A stretch of 64,000 bases of DNA from an uncultured Bacilli bacterium (GTDB lineage Bacteria; Bacillota_I; Bacilli_A; RF39; UBA660), in assembly GCA_934119955.1 (NCBI GenBank), contig CAKOSZ010000006.1:1-64000 (forward strand), given 5' to 3'. The notes beneath the pieces are model-generated. The model was not told the DNA's origin. It did no database searches and saw nothing but the letters and a program-made list of their open reading frames with translations. This document shows, piece after piece, positions 54,775 through 64,000 of this stretch; positions within the stretch are counted from its first letter, which is position 1, and each line of letters opens with the position of its first letter. Both the position numbers and the translations under genes were made by a program.

Positions 54775-56442
54775 ATGAAAACATATGATTTTACTAAGAT
54801 AGAAAAATATACGAATGAAGAACAATGTAAGTTATTTTTAGACAAAGATTTTTTAGATTTAGTAAATACTGATAATTATAATTTCTATAAAATATTTGTT
54901 TATTTAATAAAAAATAACCAAGAAGAATTTGAAAAACTAATATTTAATAATTTAGATTTATTAAAAGTATTTATAAAAGGTGAAAGTTTAAACTATTATA
55001 AAATTTCTTTTTCTTTTGACTTTTTACTTAATTTAGTTAAATGTTTAGAAAAAAATAATTTAGAATACGATGAATTATATCTTTTAATCTACTATAATAT
55101 TAAAGATAGTACTTTACAAACTAAGTTTTTAAGTAGTGATGTTCCTAACTCTTTAAAAAGGAAACTATTAAGAATGTTTAAAAAAGAAGTAGTAGATTCT
55201 TATATAGAAAAAGAAAATATCTATTTAACTGATAAAGAAATATATACTTTTTTAACAACAGGAATAAATGTTCCAACTAGATATTATCAAAATAAAAGAT
55301 TCTTTTTAGATCAAATAATGGATCCTAATATAACTTTAATGAATGAAAAAATTAATACTATTAATGGATACCAAACAAATAACTTTTTTAATGAACTTAA
55401 ATATGAAATGTTTGATAAAATTATATTAAGTTATAAAGATTCTAAGTTTAATATAAATTCAAGTTTAGAAAATGCTTTTATTACTAAATACAAAGAATAT
55501 TATAAAGGCAATAATATAGATAAAAAGTTATTAATAAATATAATAATAGATAATTTATTTGAAGATAATTTAAGAAATGTTTGTTTAAATATTAAAGAAT
55601 TATTTTCTTATAATGAAAAAGTATTAAAAATAGAAAATAGTCATCTTGATTTTTATGAAAAAATAATAAATATAAATGAACTTAGTATTGAAGAAATAAT
55701 AGAATTTTACAAGAAATATAAAAAATATCCTGTTAAAGAAATGTTTTATGATGATTTAAGAAAATTAAAAGATATAGCATATAAAAATATTTTAGATTCT
55801 TGTTTTAGATTAGAAGATAATAATAATTTATTAAATGAAGAATTAAGTAAAAAATATAATACTAATATATATGAATTAAAAGGAGAACCTTTTACTTGCT
55901 TAATAAGTTGTTTAAATAGAGAACAACAAGATTTACATGAGTTTAAGAGAAATTGTTATAGTTTAATAGATCAAAATAATTTAAATGTATTTATAGATGG
56001 AGTTTTAGTATATGGGTATACTGATGTTTTACCTGATCATATAATGCATGTATTTGAACAAGATGCATATAGTTTATCATTTGTTGGATCAACTGATTTT
56101 GTTAATCGAATAAGAGATAAAGATTTTATTTTAAATAGTCATACTGCTAATGAAATTCAAATATTAAATGATTTATATGATAGTAAAACTAGAACATATA
56201 AAAGAATTAAACCAGCATATTTAATTTGCTTTGATAATATAGATGAAAAAACTTTAAAGGCAAGTAGAGAAAGAAATAATTTACCAATTGTTCTTATTAA
56301 TAAAAAAATGTATAAAGTAAATGAAAGAAAAGAGTATGTAAATCAGAAAAAAGATGATATGTATTATACTGGGGATACCATTAAATATAGATCGGCTAAT
56401 TATTCAATTAGTGAAGATAGTTTTGATAATAAAAAAATATAA
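54775..56442 (+). CDS. Large soluble protein of unknown function (555 aa)
   Basis: A 555-aa helical protein following the recombinase by 8 nt with an AGGAGG site, so cotranscribed with it. No membrane segment or signal peptide. The N-terminal 360 residues are Leu/Lys/Asn-rich helices. The C-terminal 180 residues look like a separate alpha/beta domain with blocks YELKGEPFTCLISCL, VFIDGVLVYGYTDVLPDHI, DAYSLSFVGSTDF and KPAYLICFDNIDEKTLKAS, ending NLPIVLINKKMYKV. I have seen comparable C-terminal blocks in uncharacterised Firmicutes proteins but cannot name a function. Confidence 0.65.
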   Translation: MKTYDFTKIEKYTNEEQCKLFLDKDFLDLVNTDNYNFYKIFVYLIKNNQEEFEKLIFNNLDLLKVFIKGESLNYYKISFSFDFLLNLVKCLEKNNLEYDELYLLIYYNIKDSTLQTKFLSSDVPNSLKRKLLRMFKKEVVDSYIEKENIYLTDKEIYTFLTTGINVPTRYYQNKRFFLDQIMDPNITLMNEKINTINGYQTNNFFNELKYEMFDKIILSYKDSKFNINSSLENAFITKYKEYYKGNNIDKKLLINIIIDNLFEDNLRNVCLNIKELFSYNEKVLKIENSHLDFYEKIININELSIEEIIEFYKKYKKYPVKEMFYDDLRKLKDIAYKNILDSCFRLEDNNNLLNEELSKKYNTNIYELKGEPFTCLISCLNREQQDLHEFKRNCYSLIDQNNLNVFIDGVLVYGYTDVLPDHIMHVFEQDAYSLSFVGSTDFVNRIRDKDFILNSHTANEIQILNDLYDSKTRTYKRIKPAYLICFDNIDEKTLKASRERNNLPIVLINKKMYKVNERKEYVNQKKDDMYYTGDTIKYRSANYSISEDSFDNKKI

Positions 56443-56454
56443 AGAGCAAACTAC

Positions 56455-56483
56455 TTGCTTAATTATAAAAAATCATTTATAAT
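56455..56483 (+). promoter_or_regulatory. Sigma-A promoter of a small transcription unit
   Basis: TTGCTT (56455-56460) and TATAAT (56478-56483), 17-bp spacing. Initiation is expected near 56490. Confidence 0.7.
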
Positions 56484-56489
56484 GGATTT

Positions 56490-56652
56490 AGAATAATTAA
56501 GATAGTAGGGAGTGGTGTTGTATGGTAATATTTGGACACGAAAATAATTTATTATATGTTAATGATTTTTTGTGTAGAATAATTTATTATATAATTGACA
56601 GTTAATGCTTAAAAAGTAGTATAGGAATATACTAAGTTTTTAAGTGTTTTTT
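56490..56652 (+). ncRNA. Candidate small RNA or micro-protein transcript
   Basis: From a good promoter (56455) to a very strong terminator (56608) there is a transcript of about 160 nt with no gene larger than 27 codons. That frame, ATG 56522 to TAA 56605 (start MVIFGHENNLLYV), has a plausible site GGGAGTGG 10 nt upstream. The transcript may therefore encode a micro-protein or be a small RNA. This accounts for the gap 56443-56684. Confidence 0.45.
56608..56652 (+). terminator. Strong intrinsic terminator
   Basis: CTTAAAAA pairs with TTTTTAAG, and inside it TAGTATA with TATACTA around GGAA, giving a 15-bp stem; TGTTTTTT follows. Confidence 0.85.
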
Positions 56653-56684
56653 GTAGTTAAATAAGGATAGGAGAAAAAATAAAA

Positions 56685-59600
56685 ATGAATAATAATAATA
56701 TGTATGACGAATACAATAATCAAACAAATAACATGAATAATAGCCAAACATATATTAATTCAAATAACACTATGAATAATAATCCAACATATGTTAATCC
56801 AAATAATAACATGACAAATAGTAATCAATTTATAAATCCAAATAATGGTAATCCAACATATGTTAATCCAAACATTAATATGGCAAATAATAATACAAAT
56901 GGTAATCAATATATTAATCCAAATAATATGAATGGTAATCAATATGTAAATCCAAATTATAATATGGATAGTTCTATATATGTTAATCCAAATGATTTAA
57001 ACAATAAGAAGAAAAAAAATCCTCTTAAAATTGTAACAACAGTAACAGGAATTTTAATAGTATTATTTTTGGCTGGTTTTGGATTAGTTTATACAGGTGT
57101 AATTAAAATTAATTATGTTTCCCCAAAATCAATGTTATTAAATGTAGGAAATGTGGCTTTAAAAAAGGGAAGAGAATACCAATTAGAGTATCAAGTATAT
57201 CCAGAAAATACAAGTGTAAAAAATGTTTACTTTGAAAGTAGTGATCCAAGTGTTATGGAAGTAAATGAAGTAACGGGATATGTAACTGCTAAAAAGAATG
57301 GATCTGCTTATGTAGTAGTAAAAACTAAGGACAACGATCAAGTAGTTGATACTACATTAGTAACTGTTACTAATGATTTAGTACCTGCTGAGAAACTAAT
57401 TTTAAGTAGTGAAAAATTAGTATTTGATTTATCAAACACAACCTCAAAGTTATTAAAAGTATCAACAGAACCATCAAATGCAACTGATAAAAAATTTGAT
57501 TTCTTCTCAGGTGATGAAAATGTTGCAATAGTTGATGAAAAAGGATATGTAACACCAGTTGGGTTTGGTAGAACAAAAATTAATGTTACAACCAAAGATG
57601 GAAGTGTTAAAACCACTTGTGATGTAGTTGTAACAGATAGTAAAAATAAAAAAGTATATTTTACAGGAATTGATAATAAAAAAATAATTTATCCTTATGC
57701 AATAGAATTAGAAACAGATTATATAAAACTAAAACCTGAAACAACTAGAAAAGTAGGATTTACTTTACTTCCACCTGATGTAACAGAAGATGTTGTATCA
57801 TGGATATCAGCAGACTCTAAAATAGCAACTGTAAAAGATGGAGTTGTTAGAGGAGAAGGACTTGGTATCACAACAGTAACAGCAATAACTGTAAATGATT
57901 TAGTTGCTAAACTAACTGTTGAAATAACAAATGAAGATGTAGAAATTACTGAGTTAGAAACAAGAGAAGAAGTAATAGTTTTAGATAAAGGTGAAAGAAA
58001 AAATTTAAATATTAAATATGATGCCACGGCAACTAGCAATGAATTAACTTATAAATCAAATGATGAAAAAGTAGCAATTGTATCAAGTGAAGGTGAAGTA
58101 AAAGCAGTTGGGGTAGGAGAAACTAAAATAATTATTTCTACCAAAAATGGTCTATCAACAGAAGTAATAGTTAAAGTAAACTCAGGACCAGAAGATACTG
58201 TTCCAGTAATAGATAATAACCAAATAAAAATTGATAGTGGCTCAACCTTAGAATTACCAACAACTAATTCAAGCGGAGAAGAAGTAAATGCAATTTATAA
58301 ATCTTCTAATAGTGATATATTAGATGTTGATAGTAAAACAGGTGTAATTGCTGGGGGAACAAGTGGAGAAACAGTTGTAACATTAGAAACATCAGATGGA
58401 GTAAATATTCCAGTAACAGTAAAAGTTGAAGAAGTTCCAATAGCAAAAATTGATATTAAATATAATAAAAATGTTGTCTTAGGAGAAAAATTAAATCTAG
58501 AATATAATATTTATCCAATAAATGCAACTAATAAAAATATTACTTGGAAAAGTAGTAATGAAAATATAGCAACAGTTTCTCAAACAGGAGAAGTTACCTC
58601 AAAAGCACTTGGTAGTGTTGAAATTACAGCCACAAGTGTTGCTAATAATGAAATATATAGAACAATAGTTATTAATGTTGTAAAAGAAAATAGTAGTAGT
58701 TTAGAAACTGAAATAGAAGTAATAAATGAAATAACAGAAAATGATATAAATAATATAGTAGAAGTAATTAATACTTATGTTACTTTTGATAAAGTAAATG
58801 TTGCTAAAATTAATTCTACTCTTGAAGAAAAAGGATTATTATCAAAATTTAAAAAATTTGTTTTATCATATAATAATAAAAAAGGACAAGAAATTAAAAT
58901 TGATTCAAGTAATGGAAAAGATGAAAATTTAAAAATACCAGAAGATGCTAATAATATAAATGTTACTTTATATGATTCAAATGAAAAAGAAATAAAAAAT
59001 ATTAAAATGGAAGTACTTCCTTATAGAATTGATATTGATAATTATAATAAAACAGTTTCAGCAGATAAAATAAATACATGTGAAAAATTAAATTTGATTT
59101 TTATTCCAGCATATTCAACCAATAAAAAAGTAAAATATGAATCAAGTAATAATAATGTAGCAACAATTTCTGAAAACTCTGAAATTTGCTATAAATCAAC
59201 AGGTAACGTAGATATAAATGTAATCAGTGAAACAGATAATGATGTTCAAAGAAAAATAAGTATAGAAGTAACTTCTAATACTAATATTGATTCTCCAAAA
59301 CGTTCTACTAAAACTGAATATACTGATAATGATTCTAAATCAACAAGTAAGATTTGGAAAAGAATATTTAATGTAGTTGGTGAAAAAAGTAATGAATTTA
59401 TTGGTGATAATATAAGTAAAACTAATGAAGTAATCAATGCAGTTAAAGACCAAATAAAAAACTTAAATGTTAATAAAGAAGTAGTACCAACTGCAATAAG
59501 AATTATAGAAACTAAAAAAGGTGTTGAAGAAAATTCAGAATGTTTTAAGATAAGTTATCTTGTATTACCTACAAATGCTACAAACAAAGATGTTGAATTA

Positions 59601-62015
59601 AAATCAAATAACTCATCAGTTGCAACTATTAAAAATGGTAGTGTTTGCCCACAAAAAGAAGGTAGTGCTGAAATAACTATTACAAGTAAAGCAGATCAAT
59701 CAATTAAAGCAACAACTTCAATAACTGTTAAAAAGAAAAAAGTAGATACAGAAGAAGTAGTAACAACTGAAAACAATATAGAACAAACAGATGAAAAAGT
59801 CATTAATGAAGCATTGGAAAAAATAGCGAAAAAAGTATCTCCAACAGTATCAAAGGCAAGTGAATTAGGACAAGAATTTATAGATGGATTATTAAAACTT
59901 GGATATAATGCTAGTAAGATAAAATTTACTTTTACAGATGAAAATGGTAAAGAACAGCAATATGATTCTAGTAAAGATAAAGATACTAAATTATCAGAAA
60001 AAGGTACTACACTTAAAGATATTGAAATCGATTGGGACTTTAATTACTATCTCTACGATGGTGGAGATGATAAAACTTCATTAAATACAGGCGATAATAC
60101 TATTAAGGCATCTACGTTTGTAAAATCTAATAATATAGTTTATAACAAATATGGTTTAGATGATGAATTTTATAGTGGTGAAGCTTATGAAAATATTAAA
60201 GATTTTTCAAATCCTGGTATTAATGAATTAATTAAAAATCTTCAAGAAACTACTGATTATGATTTCGAAAAATCTATTCATGATGGTGGATATCAATATA
60301 AAGAAATCAAACAAGATTTTATTTACGGGAAAACGTATTCTTGCGAAGGTTCAACAATAACTATTGATGAAGTTGGAAAGTATTATGAATATTATTGCCA
60401 TAATAGTTTTTATGATTGGAAGAGTGGCACCAAAATGGATGATGAACATAAAATATATCACCATCATATTGTAAAATATTATGGTTATTCTATTGAAGAT
60501 AAAAACAAATGTGTTCTAAAAGGTGGAGAATCAATAAAACGTGTTTCACACTCAATAGATAAAAATGGTAGAAGAAATGATTGGTATATAGCGGTATTTT
60601 CTGTTGAAGGTTGTAGTAAAAATAATCTTGATGTAAGTGGTTCTGATGGTCTTGGTGTAAAAAGAATCGATTTAAAAAATAATAAATTATCAGTATCATT
60701 TTATATTGAAACTTGGGAAAAAGATACAGTAAAAGAAATAATATGTATTAATTATAAAAATGATACTTCTAACCGAATGTGTATGAATGTAGATGCGATA
60801 GATTCTGATTTGATAACAAAAATTAACATTAAACCAGTAGATCGTTCCTTATCTTTAAACGATGATTATGGATTAAAAGTTGGAATTAAATTAAAGAATA
60901 AAAAAGGTATGGATTATGAATATAATGTGGCTGGTTATGTAGGTTTCAAATCATATAATCCTAACATTTTATCAGTTGATAAAAATGGAAATTTAAAAGT
61001 TAAAGAAGAACCTAAAAATGATACTATGATAACTATTGAAGCATATTCTTTGGTTGATCCAAGTATAAAGGATACAAAAGTAGTAACAGTAAAAGGGAAA
61101 ACTTCAAATTATGAAAGTATATCCTTAGCACCTGGAAATACTGTTGTAAAATCAGGTCAAACTTTGCAATTAAGTGCATATGCCAAAGTAAATGGAAAAA
61201 ATACTACTATTCCTATAAGTGAATTAGAATTAAAATCAAATAATAAAAATTTAGAAGTTGGTAATGATGGTAAAGTTAAGGTTGGTAATGTAAGCAAGGG
61301 TTTTGAAGGTGTTATAACAGCAACATTAAAATCAAATCCATCTTTAACAGCAAGTTCAAAGATAAAAGTAATAGTACCTCAAAAAGAATATACTGATATA
61401 AGATTAGTAAAAAATTCAGTAACCTTAAAAAGATTGGATAGTTACAATTTAGACGTACAAGTAAAAGAAGGCAATAATTGGGTTTCATCTAGTGATATGA
61501 ATAAATATATTTCATATATTTCAAGTTATTCAGGCAATGCTAAGGTTAAAGATGGAAAGGTAACAATTGTTGCTCCTGATAGCGAAAAAGATCTTACTGT
61601 TACAATAACTGCAGAATTAAATTCAAATGGTAAAACTGCTAAATTAACAATAACTATACCTGCTAATAAAAGTGCTAACAATTATACTTATACTTGTTAT
61701 AAATATAAGGCATTATTAAGTACTAGTAAAAGTTGTGCTAAACATTATGTATTGGTAAATAATAAATGTTATTTAAAAGTAGATAATAGACTTTGTGAAA
61801 CAAGTAAGAAAAGTTATATTAAGAAGTCTGGTAATAAATGTTACAACCAAAATAATAGCAAAACTGTTATTATAACCTCAAATTATAAAAATTACTATAC
61901 TTATTCAGCAAGTGCTACTGAGGCAGCAAAAGGAACAAGTAGATCTACTTTAAAATGTAAGGTTTCATGTAATAAATTAAATAGCAACAATGTAAGTAGT
62001 AATTGTAAAAAGTAA
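56685..62015 (+). CDS. Giant Ig-like (BIG2) repeat surface protein
   Basis: 1776 aa. Residues 1-110 are an Asn/Tyr/Pro-rich cytoplasmic region built of about nine variants of NPTYVNPNNNM, then KKKK, one membrane helix (about 113-135) and a very long extracellular part. That part holds about ten bacterial Ig-like (BIG2) repeats of about 75 residues (pattern: V-x-W/F-x-S-S-(D/N)-x-x-V-A-x-V-x-x-G-x-V-x-A-x-x-x-G). In the middle (about 1100-1350) lies a non-repeat region with KTYSCEGSTITI and a His/Tyr-rich HKIYHHHIVKYYGYS. The C-terminal 100 residues are Cys-rich (eight or more Cys). No LPXTG signal is present; anchoring is by the N-terminal helix. Probably an adhesin or cell-surface stalk. AGGAG precedes the start. 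Confidence 0.85.
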   Translation: MNNNNMYDEYNNQTNNMNNSQTYINSNNTMNNNPTYVNPNNNMTNSNQFINPNNGNPTYVNPNINMANNNTNGNQYINPNNMNGNQYVNPNYNMDSSIYVNPNDLNNKKKKNPLKIVTTVTGILIVLFLAGFGLVYTGVIKINYVSPKSMLLNVGNVALKKGREYQLEYQVYPENTSVKNVYFESSDPSVMEVNEVTGYVTAKKNGSAYVVVKTKDNDQVVDTTLVTVTNDLVPAEKLILSSEKLVFDLSNTTSKLLKVSTEPSNATDKKFDFFSGDENVAIVDEKGYVTPVGFGRTKINVTTKDGSVKTTCDVVVTDSKNKKVYFTGIDNKKIIYPYAIELETDYIKLKPETTRKVGFTLLPPDVTEDVVSWISADSKIATVKDGVVRGEGLGITTVTAITVNDLVAKLTVEITNEDVEITELETREEVIVLDKGERKNLNIKYDATATSNELTYKSNDEKVAIVSSEGEVKAVGVGETKIIISTKNGLSTEVIVKVNSGPEDTVPVIDNNQIKIDSGSTLELPTTNSSGEEVNAIYKSSNSDILDVDSKTGVIAGGTSGETVVTLETSDGVNIPVTVKVEEVPIAKIDIKYNKNVVLGEKLNLEYNIYPINATNKNITWKSSNENIATVSQTGEVTSKALGSVEITATSVANNEIYRTIVINVVKENSSSLETEIEVINEITENDINNIVEVINTYVTFDKVNVAKINSTLEEKGLLSKFKKFVLSYNNKKGQEIKIDSSNGKDENLKIPEDANNINVTLYDSNEKEIKNIKMEVLPYRIDIDNYNKTVSADKINTCEKLNLIFIPAYSTNKKVKYESSNNNVATISENSEICYKSTGNVDINVISETDNDVQRKISIEVTSNTNIDSPKRSTKTEYTDNDSKSTSKIWKRIFNVVGEKSNEFIGDNISKTNEVINAVKDQIKNLNVNKEVVPTAIRIIETKKGVEENSECFKISYLVLPTNATNKDVELKSNNSSVATIKNGSVCPQKEGSAEITITSKADQSIKATTSITVKKKKVDTEEVVTTENNIEQTDEKVINEALEKIAKKVSPTVSKASELGQEFIDGLLKLGYNASKIKFTFTDENGKEQQYDSSKDKDTKLSEKGTTLKDIEIDWDFNYYLYDGGDDKTSLNTGDNTIKASTFVKSNNIVYNKYGLDDEFYSGEAYENIKDFSNPGINELIKNLQETTDYDFEKSIHDGGYQYKEIKQDFIYGKTYSCEGSTITIDEVGKYYEYYCHNSFYDWKSGTKMDDEHKIYHHHIVKYYGYSIEDKNKCVLKGGESIKRVSHSIDKNGRRNDWYIAVFSVEGCSKNNLDVSGSDGLGVKRIDLKNNKLSVSFYIETWEKDTVKEIICINYKNDTSNRMCMNVDAIDSDLITKINIKPVDRSLSLNDDYGLKVGIKLKNKKGMDYEYNVAGYVGFKSYNPNILSVDKNGNLKVKEEPKNDTMITIEAYSLVDPSIKDTKVVTVKGKTSNYESISLAPGNTVVKSGQTLQLSAYAKVNGKNTTIPISELELKSNNKNLEVGNDGKVKVGNVSKGFEGVITATLKSNPSLTASSKIKVIVPQKEYTDIRLVKNSVTLKRLDSYNLDVQVKEGNNWVSSSDMNKYISYISSYSGNAKVKDGKVTIVAPDSEKDLTVTITAELNSNGKTAKLTITIPANKSANNYTYTCYKYKALLSTSKSCAKHYVLVNNKCYLKVDNRLCETSKKSYIKKSGNKCYNQNNSKTVIITSNYKNYYTYSASATEAAKGTSRSTLKCKVSCNKLNSNNVSSNCKK

Positions 62016-62024
62016 TTGTAAATA

Positions 62025-62047
62025 ATAAAAAGAAGAATTAAACTTCC
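62025..62047 (-). terminator. Terminator of tmcAL, stop codon in the loop
   Basis: On the minus strand GGAAG, loop TTTAATT, CTTC and five T. The short stem makes this a weak call; it may also limit the convergent surface protein transcript. Confidence 0.45.
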
Positions 62048-63180
62048 TTAATGGGGATAGATTTTAATTCTTCTTTTATTAAATCTTCTCTGTCTATAAT
62101 AGTTAAATATAGAATAGTTACTTTAAGTTCAAATTTTAAAACGAAATCATCTATATCTTTATAATTAGTAATAAGTGGTATATCTAAATCATTTTTTATA
62201 GTTTTTAAATATAGTCTTCCTTTTTGATTAAATCCAAGTATTCTAATGTAATTTAAGTCTTGTTTACTATCTTTTTTTTCAAAGTTAAATAAGATATGTA
62301 AAAACATTCTATTTAATTTATTATAAGTAAATCGTTTAGTTTTAATATTATCTATTAATTCTTTTAAAGTATTACTTTTTAAAATAACTTTTTTAATTCT
62401 TGTATCAATTCCTTCAACTACATCTAAATATTTATCTAAGTCATTTATTTCATTTATTAATTTATATTTTAAAATACTAAAATATTTTTCTTGATAATTT
62501 TTTTTGATAGTTAAATATTGTTTAGTAATATCTGGTATAGTTTTATCAATATCTTTATTATTTAAATAATATTCTCGTATACTAGTAGCACTTGAAATAT
62601 CATTTGTTATTTCTTTTGCAAGATAATTATTGGTTCTTTTGATGGTTAATGGTTTAATTTTATAATCATTTAAAAATATGGTTTTAATATAAGAAATTCC
62701 TAGTAAATCATTTGAATTGTTGATATTTACATTAGTTAAATTATATAATGCTTTCATACAACTAGCAGGGTAGTTATTACCTAAATCTAAATATTTTTTA
62801 ACTAATTTATCATAGTCTTTGTTATAAAGCATAGCACTTACTAAATTTTTTAAAGTATCAACATCATCTGTTTCTGATCCAAAGATTAAATAATCCATTT
62901 TTAGTTTTTCTAACATACTAACAGCATAATAAGCGAATAAATCAGCCGATCTTACTGTAAATATAAAAGGAAGTTCAACAACTAAATCAACTTTATATTT
63001 TAAAACAATTCTTGTTTTATCCCACTTAGTAAGATAAGAAAATTCTCCTCTTTCTGTAAAACTTGCACTTAAAACTAAGGTAATAAAACTATCAGGAAAC
63101 ATTTCTTTTATTTTTTCTAAATGATAGATATGTCCATTATGAAAAGGATTATATTCACAAATAATACCAATTTTATCCAT
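62038..63180 (-). CDS. tmcAL: tRNA(Met) cytidine acetate ligase TmcAL
   Basis: TmcAL (formerly YlbM) activates acetate with ATP and acetylates the wobble cytidine of elongator tRNA-Met in Firmicutes. The 380-aa protein begins with the nucleotidyltransferase-like motif CEYNPFHNGHIYHL (His14-x-x-His17), continues with LVLSASFTERGE, DLVVELPFIFTVRSADLFA, FGSETDD and SYIKTIFLNDYKIKP, and has the SATSIREYYLN-like block. All match the family. Length about 380-400 is usual. The gene is read toward the surface protein gene, stop-to-stop 23 bp. Confidence 0.93.
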   Translation of the reverse strand: MDKIGIICEYNPFHNGHIYHLEKIKEMFPDSFITLVLSASFTERGEFSYLTKWDKTRIVLKYKVDLVVELPFIFTVRSADLFAYYAVSMLEKLKMDYLIFGSETDDVDTLKNLVSAMLYNKDYDKLVKKYLDLGNNYPASCMKALYNLTNVNINNSNDLLGISYIKTIFLNDYKIKPLTIKRTNNYLAKEITNDISSATSIREYYLNNKDIDKTIPDITKQYLTIKKNYQEKYFSILKYKLINEINDLDKYLDVVEGIDTRIKKVILKSNTLKELIDNIKTKRFTYNKLNRMFLHILFNFEKKDSKQDLNYIRILGFNQKGRLYLKTIKNDLDIPLITNYKDIDDFVLKFELKVTILYLTIIDREDLIKEELKSIPIKEV

Positions 63181-63287
63181 AAAATCACCAATTTAATTAT
63201 ACAATAAATTAATTATTTATTCAAATTTTACTAATACTTAATTATTTAATATTATTATAACTTTTTACAAATTTAAACAAAAAATAC

Positions 63288-63316
63288 TTGTAAAACCTTG
63301 TATTCTTTGCTATAAT
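63288..63316 (+). promoter_or_regulatory. Promoter of rpmG-efp
   Basis: TTGTAA (63288-63293) and TATAAT (63311-63316) with 17-bp spacing, and TGC before the -10 box. GGAGGG precedes the ATG at 63349. The stretch 63181-63287 is AT-rich with nothing else visible. Confidence 0.75.
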
Positions 63317-63348
63317 ACAAAGAGTTAAAGGAAACGGAGGGATTAGAA

Positions 63349-63513
63349 ATGGCAAAACTAGGAAATAGACAAAGAAAAACCTTAGTATGTACAGAGTGTA
63401 ATGAAGAAAATTATCGTACAGAAAAAAATGTTAAAAATACAACCGATCGTTTAGAATTAAAAAAATATTGTAGTAGATGTCAAAAACATACTGTTCACAA
63501 AGAAAAAAAATAA
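63349..63513 (+). CDS. rpmG: 50S ribosomal protein L33, zinc type
   Basis: The 54-aa protein begins [20 protein letters not shown] and has the two CxxC pairs CTEC and CSRC of the zinc-dependent L33, plus [14 protein letters not shown] at the C-terminus. It lies outside the S10 operon, as is common. The site GGAGGG is upstream and efp follows by 17 nt. Confidence 0.94.
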   Translation: MAKLGNRQRKTLVCTECNEENYRTEKNVKNTTDRLELKKYCSRCQKHTVHKEKK

Positions 63514-63530
63514 TAAGATAGGAAAGAATT

Positions 63531-64000
63531 ATGATTAATGTTAATGATTTAAAAGTTGCTATGACAATTGGTATGGATGGAAACATTTATACAGTTCTAG
63601 AACTTGGCCATGTAAAACCAGGTAAAGGAGCAGCATTTGTTACAGCAAAACTTAAAAATTTAAGAACTGGTTCTATTATTGAAGAAAGATTTAATGCTGG
63701 AACTAAGGTAGAACAAGCAAGAATTGAAAAGAAACCAATGCAATTTTTATATGCAATGAATGATAATTATACATTTATGGATATGAATACTTATGAACAA
63801 ATTGAACTTAATAAAAGTGTAATTGGTAACGATGCTAAATTATTAAAAGAAAATTTAGAAGTTGATATAATGTTTTTTGAAGGTGAAATGTTAGGTATGA
63901 ATTTACCTGATAAAATTGCTATGAAAGTAGTTCATACAGAACCTGGTGTTAAAGGAAACACAACTTCAACTGCTATGAAAGATGCAGAACTTGAAACTGG
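63531..64000 (+). CDS. efp: Elongation factor P (partial, 5' end)
   Basis: EF-P relieves ribosome stalling at polyproline motifs. 156 codons are visible before the window ends. The product has the N-terminal KOW-like domain with the tip sequence HVKPGKGAAFV, where Lys32 is the usual post-translationally modified residue, then LKNLRTGSIIEERFNAGTKVEQARIEKK and the start of the OB domain (VVHTEPGVKGNT). The 3' end lies beyond 64000. Cotranscribed with rpmG. Confidence 0.95.
   Translation, partial: MINVNDLKVAMTIGMDGNIYTVLELGHVKPGKGAAFVTAKLKNLRTGSIIEERFNAGTKVEQARIEKKPMQFLYAMNDNYTFMDMNTYEQIELNKSVIGNDAKLLKENLEVDIMFFEGEMLGMNLPDKIAMKVVHTEPGVKGNTTSTAMKDAELET

Noticed and set aside
56685..57010. Repeated AATCCAAATAATA-like DNA as a possible CRISPR array
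   Set aside because: The repeats are coding (NPTYVNPNN units), of variable length, with no spacer-like unique segments and no cas genes.
57719..58039. Long minus-strand frames opposite the Ig-repeat gene
   Set aside because: Ser/Val/Thr-rich antisense readings of repeated coding sequence; no promoter, no ribosome binding site.
62016..62037. A + strand terminator for the giant surface protein gene
   Set aside because: The stem GAAG/CTTC is short and has no T run on that strand; only a weak minus-strand call is made.

Overview
The window looks like a piece of chromosome from a very AT-rich, low-G+C Gram-positive bacterium, most likely an uncultivated, host-associated, anaerobic member of the Bacilli close to the Mollicutes-like gut lineages (inference). 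The evidence is a Firmicutes-order S10-spc-alpha ribosomal operon, zinc-type S14, L33 and L36, an HrcA/CIRCE-controlled chaperone operon, pyruvate formate-lyase, SipW-type signal peptidase with TasA-like proteins, and a Firmicutes-type ESX (type VII) ATPase. TGA is used as a normal stop (for example csoR and rplO end in TGA overlapping the next start), so the genetic code is standard. I saw no rRNA, tRNA, CRISPR array or intact insertion sequence.

Layout. 1-8805: the tail of an upstream gene, a membrane-anchored Asn-rich surface protein, a YgjP-type metallopeptidase, folD, an InlB-repeat surface protein, def, a YjcZ-like 54-aa peptide, an RNHCP zinc protein, a patch with two decayed genes (5599-6634), and priA. 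8973-14225: pflB-pflA, then a large secreted protein with a SipW-type N-terminus. 14317-16655: a CsoR-type repressor with a textbook operator, and a P1B metal pump whose membrane signature is of the Zn/Cd/Pb class. 16681-19545: an Rpn/PD-(D/E)XK-type protein on the minus strand and an unknown helical protein. 19595-22176: a four-gene export cluster with a catalytically degenerate SipW homologue, a TasA-like protein, an active-looking SipW and a second secreted protein. 22465-36525: the ribosomal operon from rpsJ to rplQ with secY, adk, map, infA and rpoA; rpmD (L30) is missing from its normal place. 36978-45188: a reduced type VII secretion locus (two WXG100-like proteins, two soluble unknowns, EssC, EsaB) with no EsaA, EssA or EssB. 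45293-52411: hrcA-grpE-two small unknowns-dnaK-pepF-dnaJ behind a CIRCE-like element. 52416-56652: MerR regulator, phosphoesterase, Xer recombinase, an unknown 555-aa protein and a small promoter-to-terminator transcription unit. 56685-64000: a 1776-aa Ig-repeat surface protein, tmcAL on the minus strand, rpmG and the start of efp.

How the genes work together. Most of the window is housekeeping (translation, chaperones, replication restart, one-carbon and formate metabolism). The accessory content is almost all about the cell surface: four large single-pass surface proteins, a SipW/TasA-like export cluster and a minimal ESX system. The genome is compact: several stop codons lie inside terminator hairpins, several genes appear to be transcribed from an extended -10 box placed directly before the ATG (leaderless mRNAs), and promoters of the TGnTATAAT kind recur throughout.
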